From assembly GCA_934277545.1 (NCBI GenBank), contig CAKQUG010000004.1, forward strand, positions 1 to 64,000: DNA of 64,000 nucleotides, given 5' to 3'. Of this stretch, positions 52,586-62,472 are shown one piece after another (within the stretch, counting starts at the first letter, position 1; the number at the start of each line of letters is the position of its first letter). Below the pieces are notes generated by a model. It was not told the DNA's origin. It was given only the letters and a program-made list of their open reading frames with translations, and searched no databases. This stretch comes from an uncultured Alphaproteobacteria bacterium (lineage in GTDB: Bacteria > Pseudomonadota > Alphaproteobacteria > RF32 > CAG-239). The position numbers were made by a program, and so were the translations under genes.

Positions 52586-53182
52586 TCAGCATAAAGCCAG
52601 TAAAACATTGCCGGAGCCGCCAAATTCGCTGTACCGAATAATTTCTCCGTCCGGATTACATAAAATGCAGCGTCCGGTCTCGGCTTGTTCCGTGTCTTTC
52701 GTATATACCCACATCAGTGCTTTTTCCAAAGGAAAATCGCCGGCGGTCAAACGCATTTCGGACAACTTGTCCCAACAATACAGAACTTCTCTGAATTCTT
52801 CTGTGGTTAAAAAACGCGCTTTGCAAATTGACGCCAGTTTTTTTGCGTTTGCCAAATCATATCCGCGGCCGGTGCCAATCATTTCATGCAAAATCAAACT
52901 CGGTGTCAAACGAATGCCTATATAATTGCATTGACGTTTTTTCCAAGTTTTGCTTTCATAGCCGTCTGCCCACACATAGGCCAAATTCTGTTTGATTTCA
53001 TTCAAACGCTCGTTTGGGCTTAATCCGGCATAGCGGCGCGGATTCGGTGATAAGTCAATTCCGGCGTCCGGATAAGCTAAAACCGGCTTACAGTTTGCTA
53101 AACCTGAACTCTTTTGAAAAAAGAGCTTAAAGTCTTTCCAATAAAAAGAAAAGCCTTTTTTAACATTATTAAAAATAGTCAT
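52586..53182 (-). CDS. Hypothetical protein, 198 aa
   Basis: No family recognised. Begins MTIFNNVKKGFSFYWKDFKL; contains PNPRRYAGLSPNERLNEIKQ, GIRLTPSLILHEMIGTGRGY, and a C-terminal part with ALMWVYTKDTEQAETGRCIL and a Gly-rich end. No signal or membrane helix. ATG 53182 is used; an earlier in-frame ATG at 53251 would overlap ftsY by 32 bases. Follows ftsY on the same strand and may be in its operon. Confidence 0.55.
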   Translation of the reverse strand: MTIFNNVKKGFSFYWKDFKLFFQKSSGLANCKPVLAYPDAGIDLSPNPRRYAGLSPNERLNEIKQNLAYVWADGYESKTWKKRQCNYIGIRLTPSLILHEMIGTGRGYDLANAKKLASICKARFLTTEEFREVLYCWDKLSEMRLTAGDFPLEKALMWVYTKDTEQAETGRCILCNPDGEIIRYSEFGGSGNVLLALC

Positions 53183-53219
53183 AACAAAAAAATTTAATAA
53201 AATAATTAAGTGAAACTTT

Positions 53220-54131
53220 TTATAAACCGAGCAGGGCTGCGGCATAGTCATGAGCGTTAAACGCGTCTAAATCTTCTATTTGCTCGCCTACGCCGATAAA
53301 ATATATCGGTAAAGCAAATTCTTCGGCTGCGGCAACAATAATTCCGCCTTTAGAAGAACCGTCCAGTTTTGTAACTACCAAGCCGTTAACGCCGGCAATG
53401 TCTTTAAATGTTTGAATCTGTGAAATGGCGTTTTGTCCGGTAGTCGCGTCTATGGTTAAAAACACGCTGTGCGGCGCGTCGGGAATAACTTTTTGCATAA
53501 CCCGCACAATTTTTTTCAGCTCGTCCATAAGTCCGTTTTTGTTTTGTAAACGTCCTGCGGTATCAATAAAAACCACATCATCATTATTTTTTAAAGCCTG
53601 TTGTAAGCCGTCATAGCACAAACCGGCACTGTCACAACCGTCTGTGCCGCTGAAACATTGAATATTTAAACGATTAGCCCAAACTTTCAGCTGTTCAACC
53701 GCGGCTGCGCGGAAGGTGTCTCCGGCAATAAATGAAATTTTTTTGCCTTGAGCTTGTAGTTTTGCCGCCAATTTTCCTATGGTTGTTGTTTTTCCGGCAC
53801 CATTTACTCCAACCATCAAAATAACATACGGTTTATGCTCGGTAATTGAAAAATTTTTTTCGCAAGGTTTTAAAATATTTTCTATTTTTTGCGCCAAAAG
53901 TTTGCGGATTTCTTCAGATGTAATATCTTTATTTTGTTTTTGCGCCGCAAAATCAGCTAATATGGCTGCGGTTGCCTTAACGCCTAAATCCGATGTCAGT
54001 AAAAGGTCTTCCAAATCTTCCAAAGTTGCGGAGTCCAGTTTGCGTTTGCTGAAAATATCAGTAATGCTTCCGCTGATTTTATCAGATGATTTTTTGAGGC
54101 CAAAACCTAATTTTTGCCAAAAGTTGCTCAT
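53220..54131 (-). CDS. ftsY: Signal recognition particle receptor FtsY
   Basis: SRP receptor GTPase that brings ribosomes making membrane proteins to the translocon; 303 residues, lacking the long acidic A domain. N domain helices (1-85), G domain with VGVNGAGKTTTIGKLA (G1), DTFRAAAVEQL, FIDTAGRLQNK (G3), TKLDGSSKGG (G4) and YFIGVGEQIEDLDAF. Starts 3 bases after mtaB ends. Confidence 0.96.
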   Translation of the reverse strand: MSNFWQKLGFGLKKSSDKISGSITDIFSKRKLDSATLEDLEDLLLTSDLGVKATAAILADFAAQKQNKDITSEEIRKLLAQKIENILKPCEKNFSITEHKPYVILMVGVNGAGKTTTIGKLAAKLQAQGKKISFIAGDTFRAAAVEQLKVWANRLNIQCFSGTDGCDSAGLCYDGLQQALKNNDDVVFIDTAGRLQNKNGLMDELKKIVRVMQKVIPDAPHSVFLTIDATTGQNAISQIQTFKDIAGVNGLVVTKLDGSSKGGIIVAAAEEFALPIYFIGVGEQIEDLDAFNAHDYAAALLGL

Positions 54132-54134
54132 ATT

Positions 54135-55178
54135 TTATTCCTTGCTTAATTCTCTTAAAACTGCGGCGCGGCGTCGGCGTTCTTCCATTGGTAGTTGCGG
54201 CATGCGAGCGGCCGGAGTTCCTTCGCGCTCCGAATACGGAAAAACGTGTAGTTTGCTTAATCCTGCTTCTTCTACTAATTTACAGGTATTTTCAAATGCT
54301 TCAACAGATTCGGTTGGAAAACCGCAGATAAAATCGGCGCCGAAAGTGGATTCGGGACGGATATTGCGAATTTTTTTACACAGTTCAATCACTGTTTCAC
54401 GGCTGTGCCTGCGTCCCATTCGTTTTAAAATCAGATTATCTCCGGATTGAATTGAAAAATGAAAATATGGATGTATATTCTTGAATTTATTGACTAATTC
54501 TATAAAGTCGTCGTCTATTGCAGCCGGGTCAAGCGAGCCGAATTGCAAACATTGGAGTTCCGGTACTTGTTCTAAAATATTTTTTACGACTCCGCTGAAA
54601 GAAGGTTCATAAGAACATATATCAACACCGGTCAGGCAAATTTCTTTGAAACCTTTAGCTAAAAGTTCTTTGATTTGTTTGATAATCAGCGGTAGCGGTA
54701 CCGAGCGGTTATGTCCGCGAGCGAACGGTATTATGCAATATGTGCAGCGATGGTTACAGCCTTGCTGAATTTGTAAAAAAGCCTTGTGTCGCCCCTCAAA
54801 ACCGGTAATCATAAAGTCATCGCAGGCAGAATCTTTGTCAATGTCGCTAACCAGCTGTTTATTGTCGACATAGGTGGTAAGTAGGGCGATATGCTTTTCT
54901 ATTTCTTTTTTTTCTTTATTGCCCAAAACCAAATCAACCTCAGGCATGGTTGCAAGTTTAGAGCCGCTGACTTGCGCCGAACATCCTGTTACCACAATTT
55001 TGGCTTGTGGATTTTCACGACGCAGTTTGCGGATTGCTTGTCTGCATTGCCGTTCTGCTTCTCCTGTTACGGCGCAAGTGTTGATAACAATTAAGTTGTC
55101 AACATTTTTTAATTTTTCTTTCAAAACTTCGGACTCGTACGCGTTTAAGCGGCAACCGAATGTAACAATTTCTGCCAT
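54135..55178 (-). CDS. mtaB: tRNA t6A37 methylthiotransferase
   Basis: Radical-SAM enzyme making ms2t6A37 in tRNA; 347 residues. UPF0004 domain with three Cys (FGCRLNAYES, INTCAVT, VTGCSAQ), then radical-SAM CNHRCTYCIIPFARG and MtaB-like LTGVDICSYEP. It ends shortly after the SAM barrel (PYSEREGTPAARMP) and lacks the usual C-terminal TRAM domain, so it is about 70 residues shorter than typical members. Same strand and tight spacing with ftsY. Confidence 0.9.
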   Translation of the reverse strand: MAEIVTFGCRLNAYESEVLKEKLKNVDNLIVINTCAVTGEAERQCRQAIRKLRRENPQAKIVVTGCSAQVSGSKLATMPEVDLVLGNKEKKEIEKHIALLTTYVDNKQLVSDIDKDSACDDFMITGFEGRHKAFLQIQQGCNHRCTYCIIPFARGHNRSVPLPLIIKQIKELLAKGFKEICLTGVDICSYEPSFSGVVKNILEQVPELQCLQFGSLDPAAIDDDFIELVNKFKNIHPYFHFSIQSGDNLILKRMGRRHSRETVIELCKKIRNIRPESTFGADFICGFPTESVEAFENTCKLVEEAGLSKLHVFPYSEREGTPAARMPQLPMEERRRRAAVLRELSKE

Positions 55179-55233
55179 ATTTTTACCTCAATGCCATAAC
55201 ATAAAGAAAAAAATAGTCTTTGGCAATATTTTT

Positions 55234-56157
55234 TTAATGATGTATGTAATCACATATTTTTTCGGCGCTTTGTCGTAAAAGAGCGTGTTCCGAAGCTGAA
55301 AGTTCCGGATATAAAATGCGCTCAATGCCGTTGCGATTGACGACTGCAGGCAAAGACAGACATATATCTTTTATTCCCTCAACTTCATTATGATGCGCCG
55401 ACACGGTTAATATGGAATTTTCGTTATAGGCGACGGCTTTGCAAATTCTGGTTAATCCTGAGGCTATACCATAATATGTGGCGCCTTTTCCTGCAATAAT
55501 TTTATAGGCGGAATTACGGACTTCGCTGTCAATGTGGTTTTTTATTTCCGAATTAAGAGATATTCCGGCTTCGGCGGCGTATGTTTCCAGCGGCATGTTG
55601 CCGGCCAGGGCTGCAGACCAAATCAAAACTTCGCTGTCACCGTGCTCGCCCAAAACATAAGCATGGATGGATTGCGGCGCTAATTTCAGGTGCAGACTTA
55701 AAATAGTGCGAAACCGCGCCGTGTCTAAAATTGTGCCGGTGCCTATAACTCTTGAAACCGGTAATTTTGATTCTTTTATAAAATAAGATGTCAATAAATC
55801 AACCGGATTTGAGGCAATTAAAATCAAGGCATCGGCGGCATATTGAATAATATTATGGATAATATCTTTGAAAATCGCCGCATTTTTTTGCAAAAGGTCA
55901 AGCCGGCTTTCTCCGGGAGTTTGATGTATTCCAGCCGTGATTATGATAATGTCCGCGCCCTCCAGTTCACTATAGGCTCCGGCTTTTATGAGGCAGGAAA
56001 AAGTATGTGGTGTGGCGTGAAAAATATCCAGCGCCTCGGCTTCGGCTTTTGAGCGATTGATGTCAACCAATATGATTTCTCGAGCCAAGCCGCTGCAAAC
56101 CAAAGAATATGCCGTTGAACTGCCTACAAAACCGCATCCTATTATTCCGATTTTCAT
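55234..56157 (-). CDS. ldh: L-lactate dehydrogenase
   Basis: NAD-dependent interconversion of pyruvate and L-lactate; 307 residues. Rossmann IGIIGCGFVGSSTAYSL, NAD-binding Asp in ILVDINRSK, substrate loop AGIHQTPGESRLDLL with Gln79 (typical of lactate over malate) and Arg85, and catalytic His in LGEHGDSEV. Indicates fermentative capacity. Malate dehydrogenase is the alternative, less likely because of the Gln and GEHGDSE. Confidence 0.88.
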   Translation of the reverse strand: MKIGIIGCGFVGSSTAYSLVCSGLAREIILVDINRSKAEAEALDIFHATPHTFSCLIKAGAYSELEGADIIIITAGIHQTPGESRLDLLQKNAAIFKDIIHNIIQYAADALILIASNPVDLLTSYFIKESKLPVSRVIGTGTILDTARFRTILSLHLKLAPQSIHAYVLGEHGDSEVLIWSAALAGNMPLETYAAEAGISLNSEIKNHIDSEVRNSAYKIIAGKGATYYGIASGLTRICKAVAYNENSILTVSAHHNEVEGIKDICLSLPAVVNRNGIERILYPELSASEHALLRQSAEKICDYIHH

Positions 56158-56404
56158 ATTTTACCTCCGCTTATTTTGTCTAAATACTGCATATATAATG
56201 ATTTATAAATAAAAAACAACCGTTTTCACTGTTTTTTATGCACTATGTATCATATTGATTTAACGATATTTATTTGAGATATAAACAAATTATTTAGGCA
56301 AAAATGAAAATAATGCTTGTCAAGTAGTATAAAATTGTGCTAACAAAAAGGCACAGGCGATAACGTCTGAAAAAATTGTTTTAATTTTATTGAGGTTAAA
56401 TTAA

Positions 56405-56638
56405 ATGACTGATACCGCAGAACGCGTTAAAAAGATTGTTGCTAAACATTTGGGCGTTGATGAATCTAAAGTTGTAGAAACTGCCAGCTTTATTGATGAC
56501 TTGGGTGCTGACAGCTTGGATACAGTTGAATTGGTAATGGCTTTTGAAGAAGAATTCGGTTGCGAAATTCCTGATAAAGCTGCAGAAAAAATTCTGACTG
56601 TGAAAGATGCTATTGACTATCTTTCTAAGAATGCGTAA
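56405..56638 (+). CDS. acpP: Acyl carrier protein
   Basis: Carries growing fatty acids on 4'-phosphopantetheine; 77 residues. DSLDTVELVMAFEEEFG contains the attachment Ser. GAGG precedes the ATG. It is followed by a terminator and then fabF, the usual acpP-fabF order. Confidence 0.97.
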   Translation: MTDTAERVKKIVAKHLGVDESKVVETASFIDDLGADSLDTVELVMAFEEEFGCEIPDKAAEKILTVKDAIDYLSKNA

Positions 56639-56660
56639 GTCGTAAGGCTTTGTTTAATTA

Positions 56661-56698
56661 AACTCGCTTCAGCCTATAACGGAATAGCGAGTTTTTTT
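56661..56698 (+). terminator. Intrinsic terminator after acpP
   Basis: AACTCGCT (56661-56668) with AGCGAGTT (56686-56693) and a T-run. Partial read-through would let fabF share the acpP promoter. Confidence 0.85.
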
Positions 56699-56722
56699 AT
56701 AAAATAACATGAGGTTTGATAT

Positions 56723-58003
56723 ATGAGAAGAGTTGTCGTAACGGGTTTGGGCGTGGTTTCGCCTTTTGGTCGCGGCGTAGAATATAACTGGGAATGCCTG
56801 ATGGCAGGCAAATCAGCAATCCGTAAAATTGAAAATATAGACTTAAAAGATATTCCGGTACATATTGCCGGACAGGTGCCGTTTGGCGAAGGAGAACATG
56901 ATTTTAATCCGGATACGGTAATGGCTCCGAAAGACCAAAAAAAAGCTGATAAGTTTATATTATACGGTGTTGCAGCTGCTAATGACGCGTTGAAAGACGC
57001 AAATTATGAGCCGAGCGAATTGAGTGATGAAGAACAGTGCCGCGCCGGTGTTATGATTGGCTCGGGTATCGGCGGTTTGAATAATATTTATGAAAATTCG
57101 GTTTCTTTCCATGAAGTAGGAGCAAAACGAATTTCTCCGTTCTTTATTCCGTCTTGTTTGATTAACCTGATTTCCGGTACGGTTTCGATTGACCACAAGT
57201 TGCGCGGTCCGAACCATGCTTGTGTTACGGCTTGTTCTACCGGCACACACGCCATTGGCGACGCTGCTCGCATTATCGCTATGAATGATGCGGATGTTAT
57301 GGTTGCCGGCGGTGCCGAATCTGCCGTAAATGTTTTGGGTTTGGCCGGCTTTTCACGTATGCATGCCGTAACTGCCGAATTTAATGACGAGCCGGAAAAG
57401 GCTTCCCGTCCTTGGGATAAAAACCGCAGCGGTTTTGTTATGGGCGAGGGTGCCGGAGTGCTGGTTTTGGAAGAATTGGAACATGCTAAGGCTCGCGGCG
57501 CGCATATTTATGCCGAAATCGTCGGCTACGGCATGAGCGGCGATGCTCATCACATGACAGCGCCTTGCCCGGACGGCGACGGTGCTTACCGCGCTATGAA
57601 AATGGCGGTAAATCACGCTAAAGAACATGGCGTAGAACTGGAAGATATTAACTATATCAATGCGCACGGCACATCAACTCCGTTGGGAGATTTGGGCGAA
57701 GCGCAAGCTGTCAGACGTTTGTTCGGCGATAAACTGAGTTGCACTTCAATGTCTTCAACAAAATCTTCTATCGGCCACCTGTTGGGTGCAGCCGGTGCGG
57801 TTGAAGCGGTTTATTCCATAAAAGCCATTGTAGAGCAGACTTGTCCGGCTACTTTGAATTTGGAAGATCCGGCCGATGAAGTTAAAGATATGGATTTAGT
57901 GCCTTTGAAACCTAAGAAAAAGACTATCAAAGCCGCTATGTCAAATTCATTTGGTTTTGGCGGAACAAACTCGTCTTTAATTTTCAAAAAATTTGAAGAC
58001 TAA
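56723..58003 (+). CDS. fabF: 3-oxoacyl-ACP synthase II
   Basis: Elongating condensing enzyme of fatty-acid synthesis; 426 residues. Catalytic triad: Cys in TACSTGTHAIG, His in NAHGTSTPLGD, His in KSSIGHLLGAAG; Gly-rich SFGFGGTNSSL at the end. Lies between acpP and mltG as in many proteobacteria. Confidence 0.97.
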   Translation: MRRVVVTGLGVVSPFGRGVEYNWECLMAGKSAIRKIENIDLKDIPVHIAGQVPFGEGEHDFNPDTVMAPKDQKKADKFILYGVAAANDALKDANYEPSELSDEEQCRAGVMIGSGIGGLNNIYENSVSFHEVGAKRISPFFIPSCLINLISGTVSIDHKLRGPNHACVTACSTGTHAIGDAARIIAMNDADVMVAGGAESAVNVLGLAGFSRMHAVTAEFNDEPEKASRPWDKNRSGFVMGEGAGVLVLEELEHAKARGAHIYAEIVGYGMSGDAHHMTAPCPDGDGAYRAMKMAVNHAKEHGVELEDINYINAHGTSTPLGDLGEAQAVRRLFGDKLSCTSMSSTKSSIGHLLGAAGAVEAVYSIKAIVEQTCPATLNLEDPADEVKDMDLVPLKPKKKTIKAAMSNSFGFGGTNSSLIFKKFED

Positions 58004-58024
58004 GCGTCTTTAAGGAACTATAAA

Positions 58025-58978
58025 ATGAAAAAGCTGTTGTTGTTACTACTGTTAATCGGCGGAACTGCAATGGCTTTTTTGTTTGATTATTTTGTAAATT
58101 TGCCGCAGCCGGTTGCAAAAGATGTTTTGTTTTTGGTGCAGAAGGGCGATTCCTTAAACAAAATAGCGCAGTCGCTGGAAGAGCAAAAACTGATAAATAA
58201 TAAATATCTTTTTATTTTATATTTAAAAATCAATAGGTTGTATCCACAAATTAAAGCCGGCGAATATCTGATTGATAAAAATGTTTCAATAGTGCAAGTT
58301 GCCGAAAAATTGAAATCAGGAAAAGTTTATTTGCGTAAAATTACTTTTCCCGAAGGACTGACTTCGGTTGAAATTGCAGGCTTGCTGCAAGATGATGAAT
58401 TTTTAGCCCGAGAAGATTTTGAAATTCCGCAAGAAGGAAGTATTTTGCCGGAAACTTATACTTTTATCCGCGGCGATAGTCCGAAAAAGGTGTTGGCTCA
58501 GGCGCAAAAATCCATGACGGAAGTTTTGGAGCAGGCTTGGAACGAGCGTGCCGAAAATCTGCCGCTAAAATCCAAAGAAGAATTGCTTATTTTAGCGTCT
58601 ATTGTGGAAAAAGAAACCGGCGTTGGTTCTGAGCGTGCGCAAGTGGCGGCGGTTTTTGTGAATCGTCTGCGTCTTGGAATGTTGTTGCAGACAGACCCAA
58701 CGGTAATTTATGCCATAACCAAGGGCAAAGAAGAGTTAAATCGGCCGTTGACCCGTAAAGATTTGGCTATAGACAGTCCGTATAATACTTATAAATACGC
58801 AGGTTTGCCGCCGGCGCCGATATGCAATCCTGGAAAAGAAGCAATTTTTGCCGCGGCTCATCCGGTAAATAGTGAATATTTGTATTTTGTGGCGTCCGGA
58901 ACCGGCGGACATAATTTTGCCGCCACGCTTTCTGAACATAATGAAAACGTCCGTAAATGGCGTGCGCTTAATAAATAG
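58025..58978 (+). CDS. mltG: Endolytic murein transglycosylase MltG
   Basis: Inner-membrane enzyme that cuts nascent glycan strands; 317 residues. One N-terminal membrane helix (LLLLLLLIGGTAMAFLFDYF), a LysM-like part (VQKGDSLNKIAQSLEEQ) and the YceG domain with catalytic Glu in LASIVEKETG, LQTDPTVIYA and SPYNTYKYAGLPPAPICNPG. AAGGA precedes the ATG, 21 bases after fabF. Confidence 0.95.
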   Translation: MKKLLLLLLLIGGTAMAFLFDYFVNLPQPVAKDVLFLVQKGDSLNKIAQSLEEQKLINNKYLFILYLKINRLYPQIKAGEYLIDKNVSIVQVAEKLKSGKVYLRKITFPEGLTSVEIAGLLQDDEFLAREDFEIPQEGSILPETYTFIRGDSPKKVLAQAQKSMTEVLEQAWNERAENLPLKSKEELLILASIVEKETGVGSERAQVAAVFVNRLRLGMLLQTDPTVIYAITKGKEELNRPLTRKDLAIDSPYNTYKYAGLPPAPICNPGKEAIFAAAHPVNSEYLYFVASGTGGHNFAATLSEHNENVRKWRALNK

Positions 58979-59035
58979 TCCTGGACAAAATTAAAAAAAA
59001 CTGTTATTCTTGCGTTATGTATTGCGGAGGAATTT

Positions 59036-60790
59036 ATGGATATTGCGGCAAAAGAAAATGATGAAGAAGCTATAGCTGAATTGTTATCAGAATTTCAGAG
59101 CGATGATGTAAAATTCGGAATAGGTGTTCGTGATGAAAATGAACCTAATCACTGGAAGGAAACGTCTGATATTTCTTTTGCAGATAAAAAAACAATCCTG
59201 ATTCTTCCGGGTAGCGGTACAAATAGCGCTAAAGAAGCAAACGGAATGTGCAAAATTGTTCAGAAGATGTTGCCGCAAAATAAAACCGAAAATTTTCAAA
59301 TTTGTTCAATGTATTACACTAATGCAAATGCTTCGTCCGGCCCTGCTGTTGTCCGCGCGCAGAAATTGCTTGATGAATACATTATTCCATTGGTTGCGAC
59401 AAAAGATAAAAACGGGGATTTGCATCGTATATCTGCTCAAGAAGCTGCTCATAATATGCGTAATCTTATGGTTGTAACACATTGTTACGGCGGTTATATT
59501 TTACAGGAAATTGACAAACATCTTAATTATATGATGGAAGATTTAGGCTATTTGGCTGATGAAAGGAAGTTTATTCAAAAGCAGCTGATTGTTGCTCAAC
59601 ACAATAATATAGATACTGATTTGGGTGAAAAAGATACTAATTTTACAAATTTTATCCGCCTTAGTTCGTCAGATGAAGATGTCAGTGTTAAAGAAACAAA
59701 ACTGGGAATGTTCTATAATTATATTAAATCTAAAGAACCGGCAAAAGGCGATGCTTTATATTTAAAATTAACCGATAATTCTCGTGTGCTCTTGGTGGAA
59801 ATGATAACAAAATTAGGTGTCAGTGACCACAACGGAGGATATTGGAAAAACGCGGTTTATAAAACTCCCGCCGGGAAAAAAGAAGAGCAGCTGTTTAATG
59901 CAATTTTTCAAGAAGCCGCAGATTCAAATTATTTAATAGAAAACGCTGAACAAATTTTGGAAAACGCCGCTGCAAAACACCCCGATTCCAAAGAATTGAT
60001 AATTGAAGCGTTTACTAAAGGTAAGGAATATGGTAAAGAGGCTAAAAATTTTGCTCGTTCTTTGAAAGACGAATATCAAAAAGCCGAGCTAAATCTTGCT
60101 TCTGATGATTTTCAGACTGCAGGTTTATCCGAAGAAGTTTTGTTGATGTATAATGAAAATGATGAATTTTTATTAGATAAAGCGCTTTCCGCTGGAAAAA
60201 TAAAATCAGCCGAAAAAATTACCGTTGCGATGTTTGATAAACTGCCGAAATTACATTTTACTAAATTTCAATATGAAGAATATCGGCCGTATATTCAAAA
60301 TAAAAATGAAGAAAACGCCTTAAATAAGGCGCAAAAATGGGCGCAACAAGCTATAGAGTTGGATTCTGGGGCTATGTTTGGTGTTGTCTCAAATCGTTTG
60401 CCTGTAAATAAGTTTAAAAAGTTAAACTTTGAATTTGCTTCCGAACAAATTATGAGTATAGCCGTTAATGAAATTTTGCAAAAAGATAATCCCGGAAGTT
60501 TGGATAGGCAGGAATATTTTAGCCAGGCGTTTACAAATATTTATGCCAGGGTAGAAAAATTACCTGAAAGTGAAAATCGTAATGAAATGCTGAAAAGATT
60601 GAATCAGCGGGTTTTTGCGCCGGCAAACGGAATACAAAAACCGATGTCATATTATATGCTTGAAAGAATGCAGGCATTTGCAGTTGAAAAAAATGTTGCA
60701 GGATTGCAAAAAGTGTTGCAAAATTGTGCAGAACTGAAAAATTTGGCTAAAACTCACAGTTCAATGATTAAAGATGTTAATATGCGTTAA
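59036..60790 (+). CDS. Unknown protein with Cys-centred hydrolase-like motif, 584 aa
   Basis: Family not recognised. After FGIGVRDENEPNHW comes TILILPGSGTNSAKEANGM, then a strand-turn-helix VVTHCYGGYI in which Cys150 takes the place of the nucleophile of an alpha/beta hydrolase elbow (like GHSYGG). QHNNIDTDLG and SDHNGGYW supply candidate His and Asp. The C-terminal half is helical, with an ankyrin-like element (NENDEFLLDKALSAGKIKSA). No signal peptide. GCGGAGG precedes the ATG. Followed 11 bases later by a paralogue, so the two arose by duplication and are co-expressed. Confidence 0.65.
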   Translation: MDIAAKENDEEAIAELLSEFQSDDVKFGIGVRDENEPNHWKETSDISFADKKTILILPGSGTNSAKEANGMCKIVQKMLPQNKTENFQICSMYYTNANASSGPAVVRAQKLLDEYIIPLVATKDKNGDLHRISAQEAAHNMRNLMVVTHCYGGYILQEIDKHLNYMMEDLGYLADERKFIQKQLIVAQHNNIDTDLGEKDTNFTNFIRLSSSDEDVSVKETKLGMFYNYIKSKEPAKGDALYLKLTDNSRVLLVEMITKLGVSDHNGGYWKNAVYKTPAGKKEEQLFNAIFQEAADSNYLIENAEQILENAAAKHPDSKELIIEAFTKGKEYGKEAKNFARSLKDEYQKAELNLASDDFQTAGLSEEVLLMYNENDEFLLDKALSAGKIKSAEKITVAMFDKLPKLHFTKFQYEEYRPYIQNKNEENALNKAQKWAQQAIELDSGAMFGVVSNRLPVNKFKKLNFEFASEQIMSIAVNEILQKDNPGSLDRQEYFSQAFTNIYARVEKLPESENRNEMLKRLNQRVFAPANGIQKPMSYYMLERMQAFAVEKNVAGLQKVLQNCAELKNLAKTHSSMIKDVNMR

Positions 60791-60801
60791 GCGAGGTTAA
60801 T

Positions 60802-62472
60802 ATGTCGGAACAAGAAGAAAGAGAATTTACGTTTTTTATGGGAATACGCGATTTGAACGCGCCGAATCATTGGCGTGGCGCTCCGAAAAATTATTCTTTT
60901 TCAGAACATAAAACCGTTCTGATTCTTCCGGGCAGTGCAACCAATTCTGCCGAAGCCGCCAACGGCATGTGCAAAGTCGTGGAGCGCGCTTTGTCCGAAA
61001 AAGACCGTAAGGATGTGGATATATGCTGCTTATATTATCCGCAGAAAACCAAAGGACGCGCCGGCAGCGTTGAACGGGCTTTAACATTGCTTGATAAATA
61101 TATTATGCCATTAGTTTCCAAAGAAAGCAAAAAAGGCGAGTTGGTTAAAATTTCTGCGGATAAAGCAGCAAAAAATTTGCGCAATCTTACAATATTTACA
61201 CATTGTTACGGCTCTTATATGATGGAGGCGATAGATATAAAATTAGCAAGCGATTTGCAGAATTTGGGCTATAGCAAGCAAGAGCAAGAAAATATCCAGC
61301 GTCAGCTATTTGTGATTCATCATAACGACATCAGTGATTTGCTGGGGACGGTTAAGATGAAATCAACCAATTTATACCGCATAACCCAAGCTGATGAACG
61401 CTGTAATCTATGCCGTTATAAAAGCGACAGTTTTCAATATTATGCCCAAACCGAACAGCTTGGCGAAGATGAAGCATTATATGTGAAAGTCGGTAAAAAT
61501 GAAAGAGCTTTGCTGATAAAACAAATTACCGAAGAAGGCGAAGACGAACATAACGGCGCTTATTGGCATGATGATAAAAAGTCGGAGGGCGGAGAGACCG
61601 AGCGTGCGCTGTTTGAAGCAATTTTCAGCGAGGCTGTGCGTTCATACTATCCTTTGGATAATATCGAGGAACTGGTACGGCAACTGACCCGCCGGCAGCC
61701 GCTGTTGAAAGATGAATTTACCGACCCGATGACTTACGGCAAAGAATTCGGCGATGAATATGTGCAATATCATCAAAATATTGTACGACAGGTAAAAAAC
61801 TTGCGGGAAAAGCAAAATGCCGACGACCTGAAAGAAAAAGAGGTAAAGACTTTGCCGCCGGAAGTTTTGCTGTATATGGACGAGAATGATAAGATGCTGC
61901 TGGACTATGCGGTTGAAAACAATAATTTGTCGCAAGCTAAAATTTTGTGGAACGCCGTGCGTAAGCAGCTGCCGAAGAATGAAGTTTTAACCGAGGCGGA
62001 TTTTGTGGAACTGGGGCGTAATTACGGCGAAGCCTATAACCGAAATCACAGCTATTTACAAAGTATGCTGAATGAGGGGCGTCCGGAAATGTTTGCTGTT
62101 TTGGCTAAAGGTGCCGATTGTCTGACGCAGTTGGATTATGCAAACACCGACGATAAAACTTTGCTCGGCGCAGCTAAAGTTTATGCCGGATTGCCGGCAA
62201 ACACCGGACAGTTGGATAAGCTGAAGTATTATAAACTGCTGGCGTATATGTATGCCCGGGTTGAAGAAATGACGCCGAGCTCAGAGACCTCCGAGGTGTT
62301 GAAGCAGCTTGAATCCAAAGTGTTTACCAAAGCCAACGCCAAAGACGACGCAGTGAAATATAAAGTAAAGTCATATTCTTCACGCTATGGGGCGGAAGGG
62401 TTGTTCAAAAAGTGCGAACAGCAGTGGAATGAAAAAAACTTAGTTCAGCACAGTGAAGAACTGCACAAATAA
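60802..62472 (+). CDS. Unknown protein, paralogue of the preceding, 556 aa
   Basis: Shares GIRDLNAPNHW, TVLILPGSATNSAEAANGM, FTHCYGSYMMEAID (Cys135) and DEHNGAYW with the preceding protein, as well as the helical C-terminal half (YMDENDKMLLDYAVENNNLS). The shared motifs mark the likely active site; the C-terminal parts have diverged more. GC content is higher than in its sister. The last 33 bases overlap the end of convergent pgpA. No clear export signal; a cytoplasmic or type-secreted effector are both possible. Confidence 0.65.
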   Translation: MSEQEEREFTFFMGIRDLNAPNHWRGAPKNYSFSEHKTVLILPGSATNSAEAANGMCKVVERALSEKDRKDVDICCLYYPQKTKGRAGSVERALTLLDKYIMPLVSKESKKGELVKISADKAAKNLRNLTIFTHCYGSYMMEAIDIKLASDLQNLGYSKQEQENIQRQLFVIHHNDISDLLGTVKMKSTNLYRITQADERCNLCRYKSDSFQYYAQTEQLGEDEALYVKVGKNERALLIKQITEEGEDEHNGAYWHDDKKSEGGETERALFEAIFSEAVRSYYPLDNIEELVRQLTRRQPLLKDEFTDPMTYGKEFGDEYVQYHQNIVRQVKNLREKQNADDLKEKEVKTLPPEVLLYMDENDKMLLDYAVENNNLSQAKILWNAVRKQLPKNEVLTEADFVELGRNYGEAYNRNHSYLQSMLNEGRPEMFAVLAKGADCLTQLDYANTDDKTLLGAAKVYAGLPANTGQLDKLKYYKLLAYMYARVEEMTPSSETSEVLKQLESKVFTKANAKDDAVKYKVKSYSSRYGAEGLFKKCEQQWNEKNLVQHSEELHK

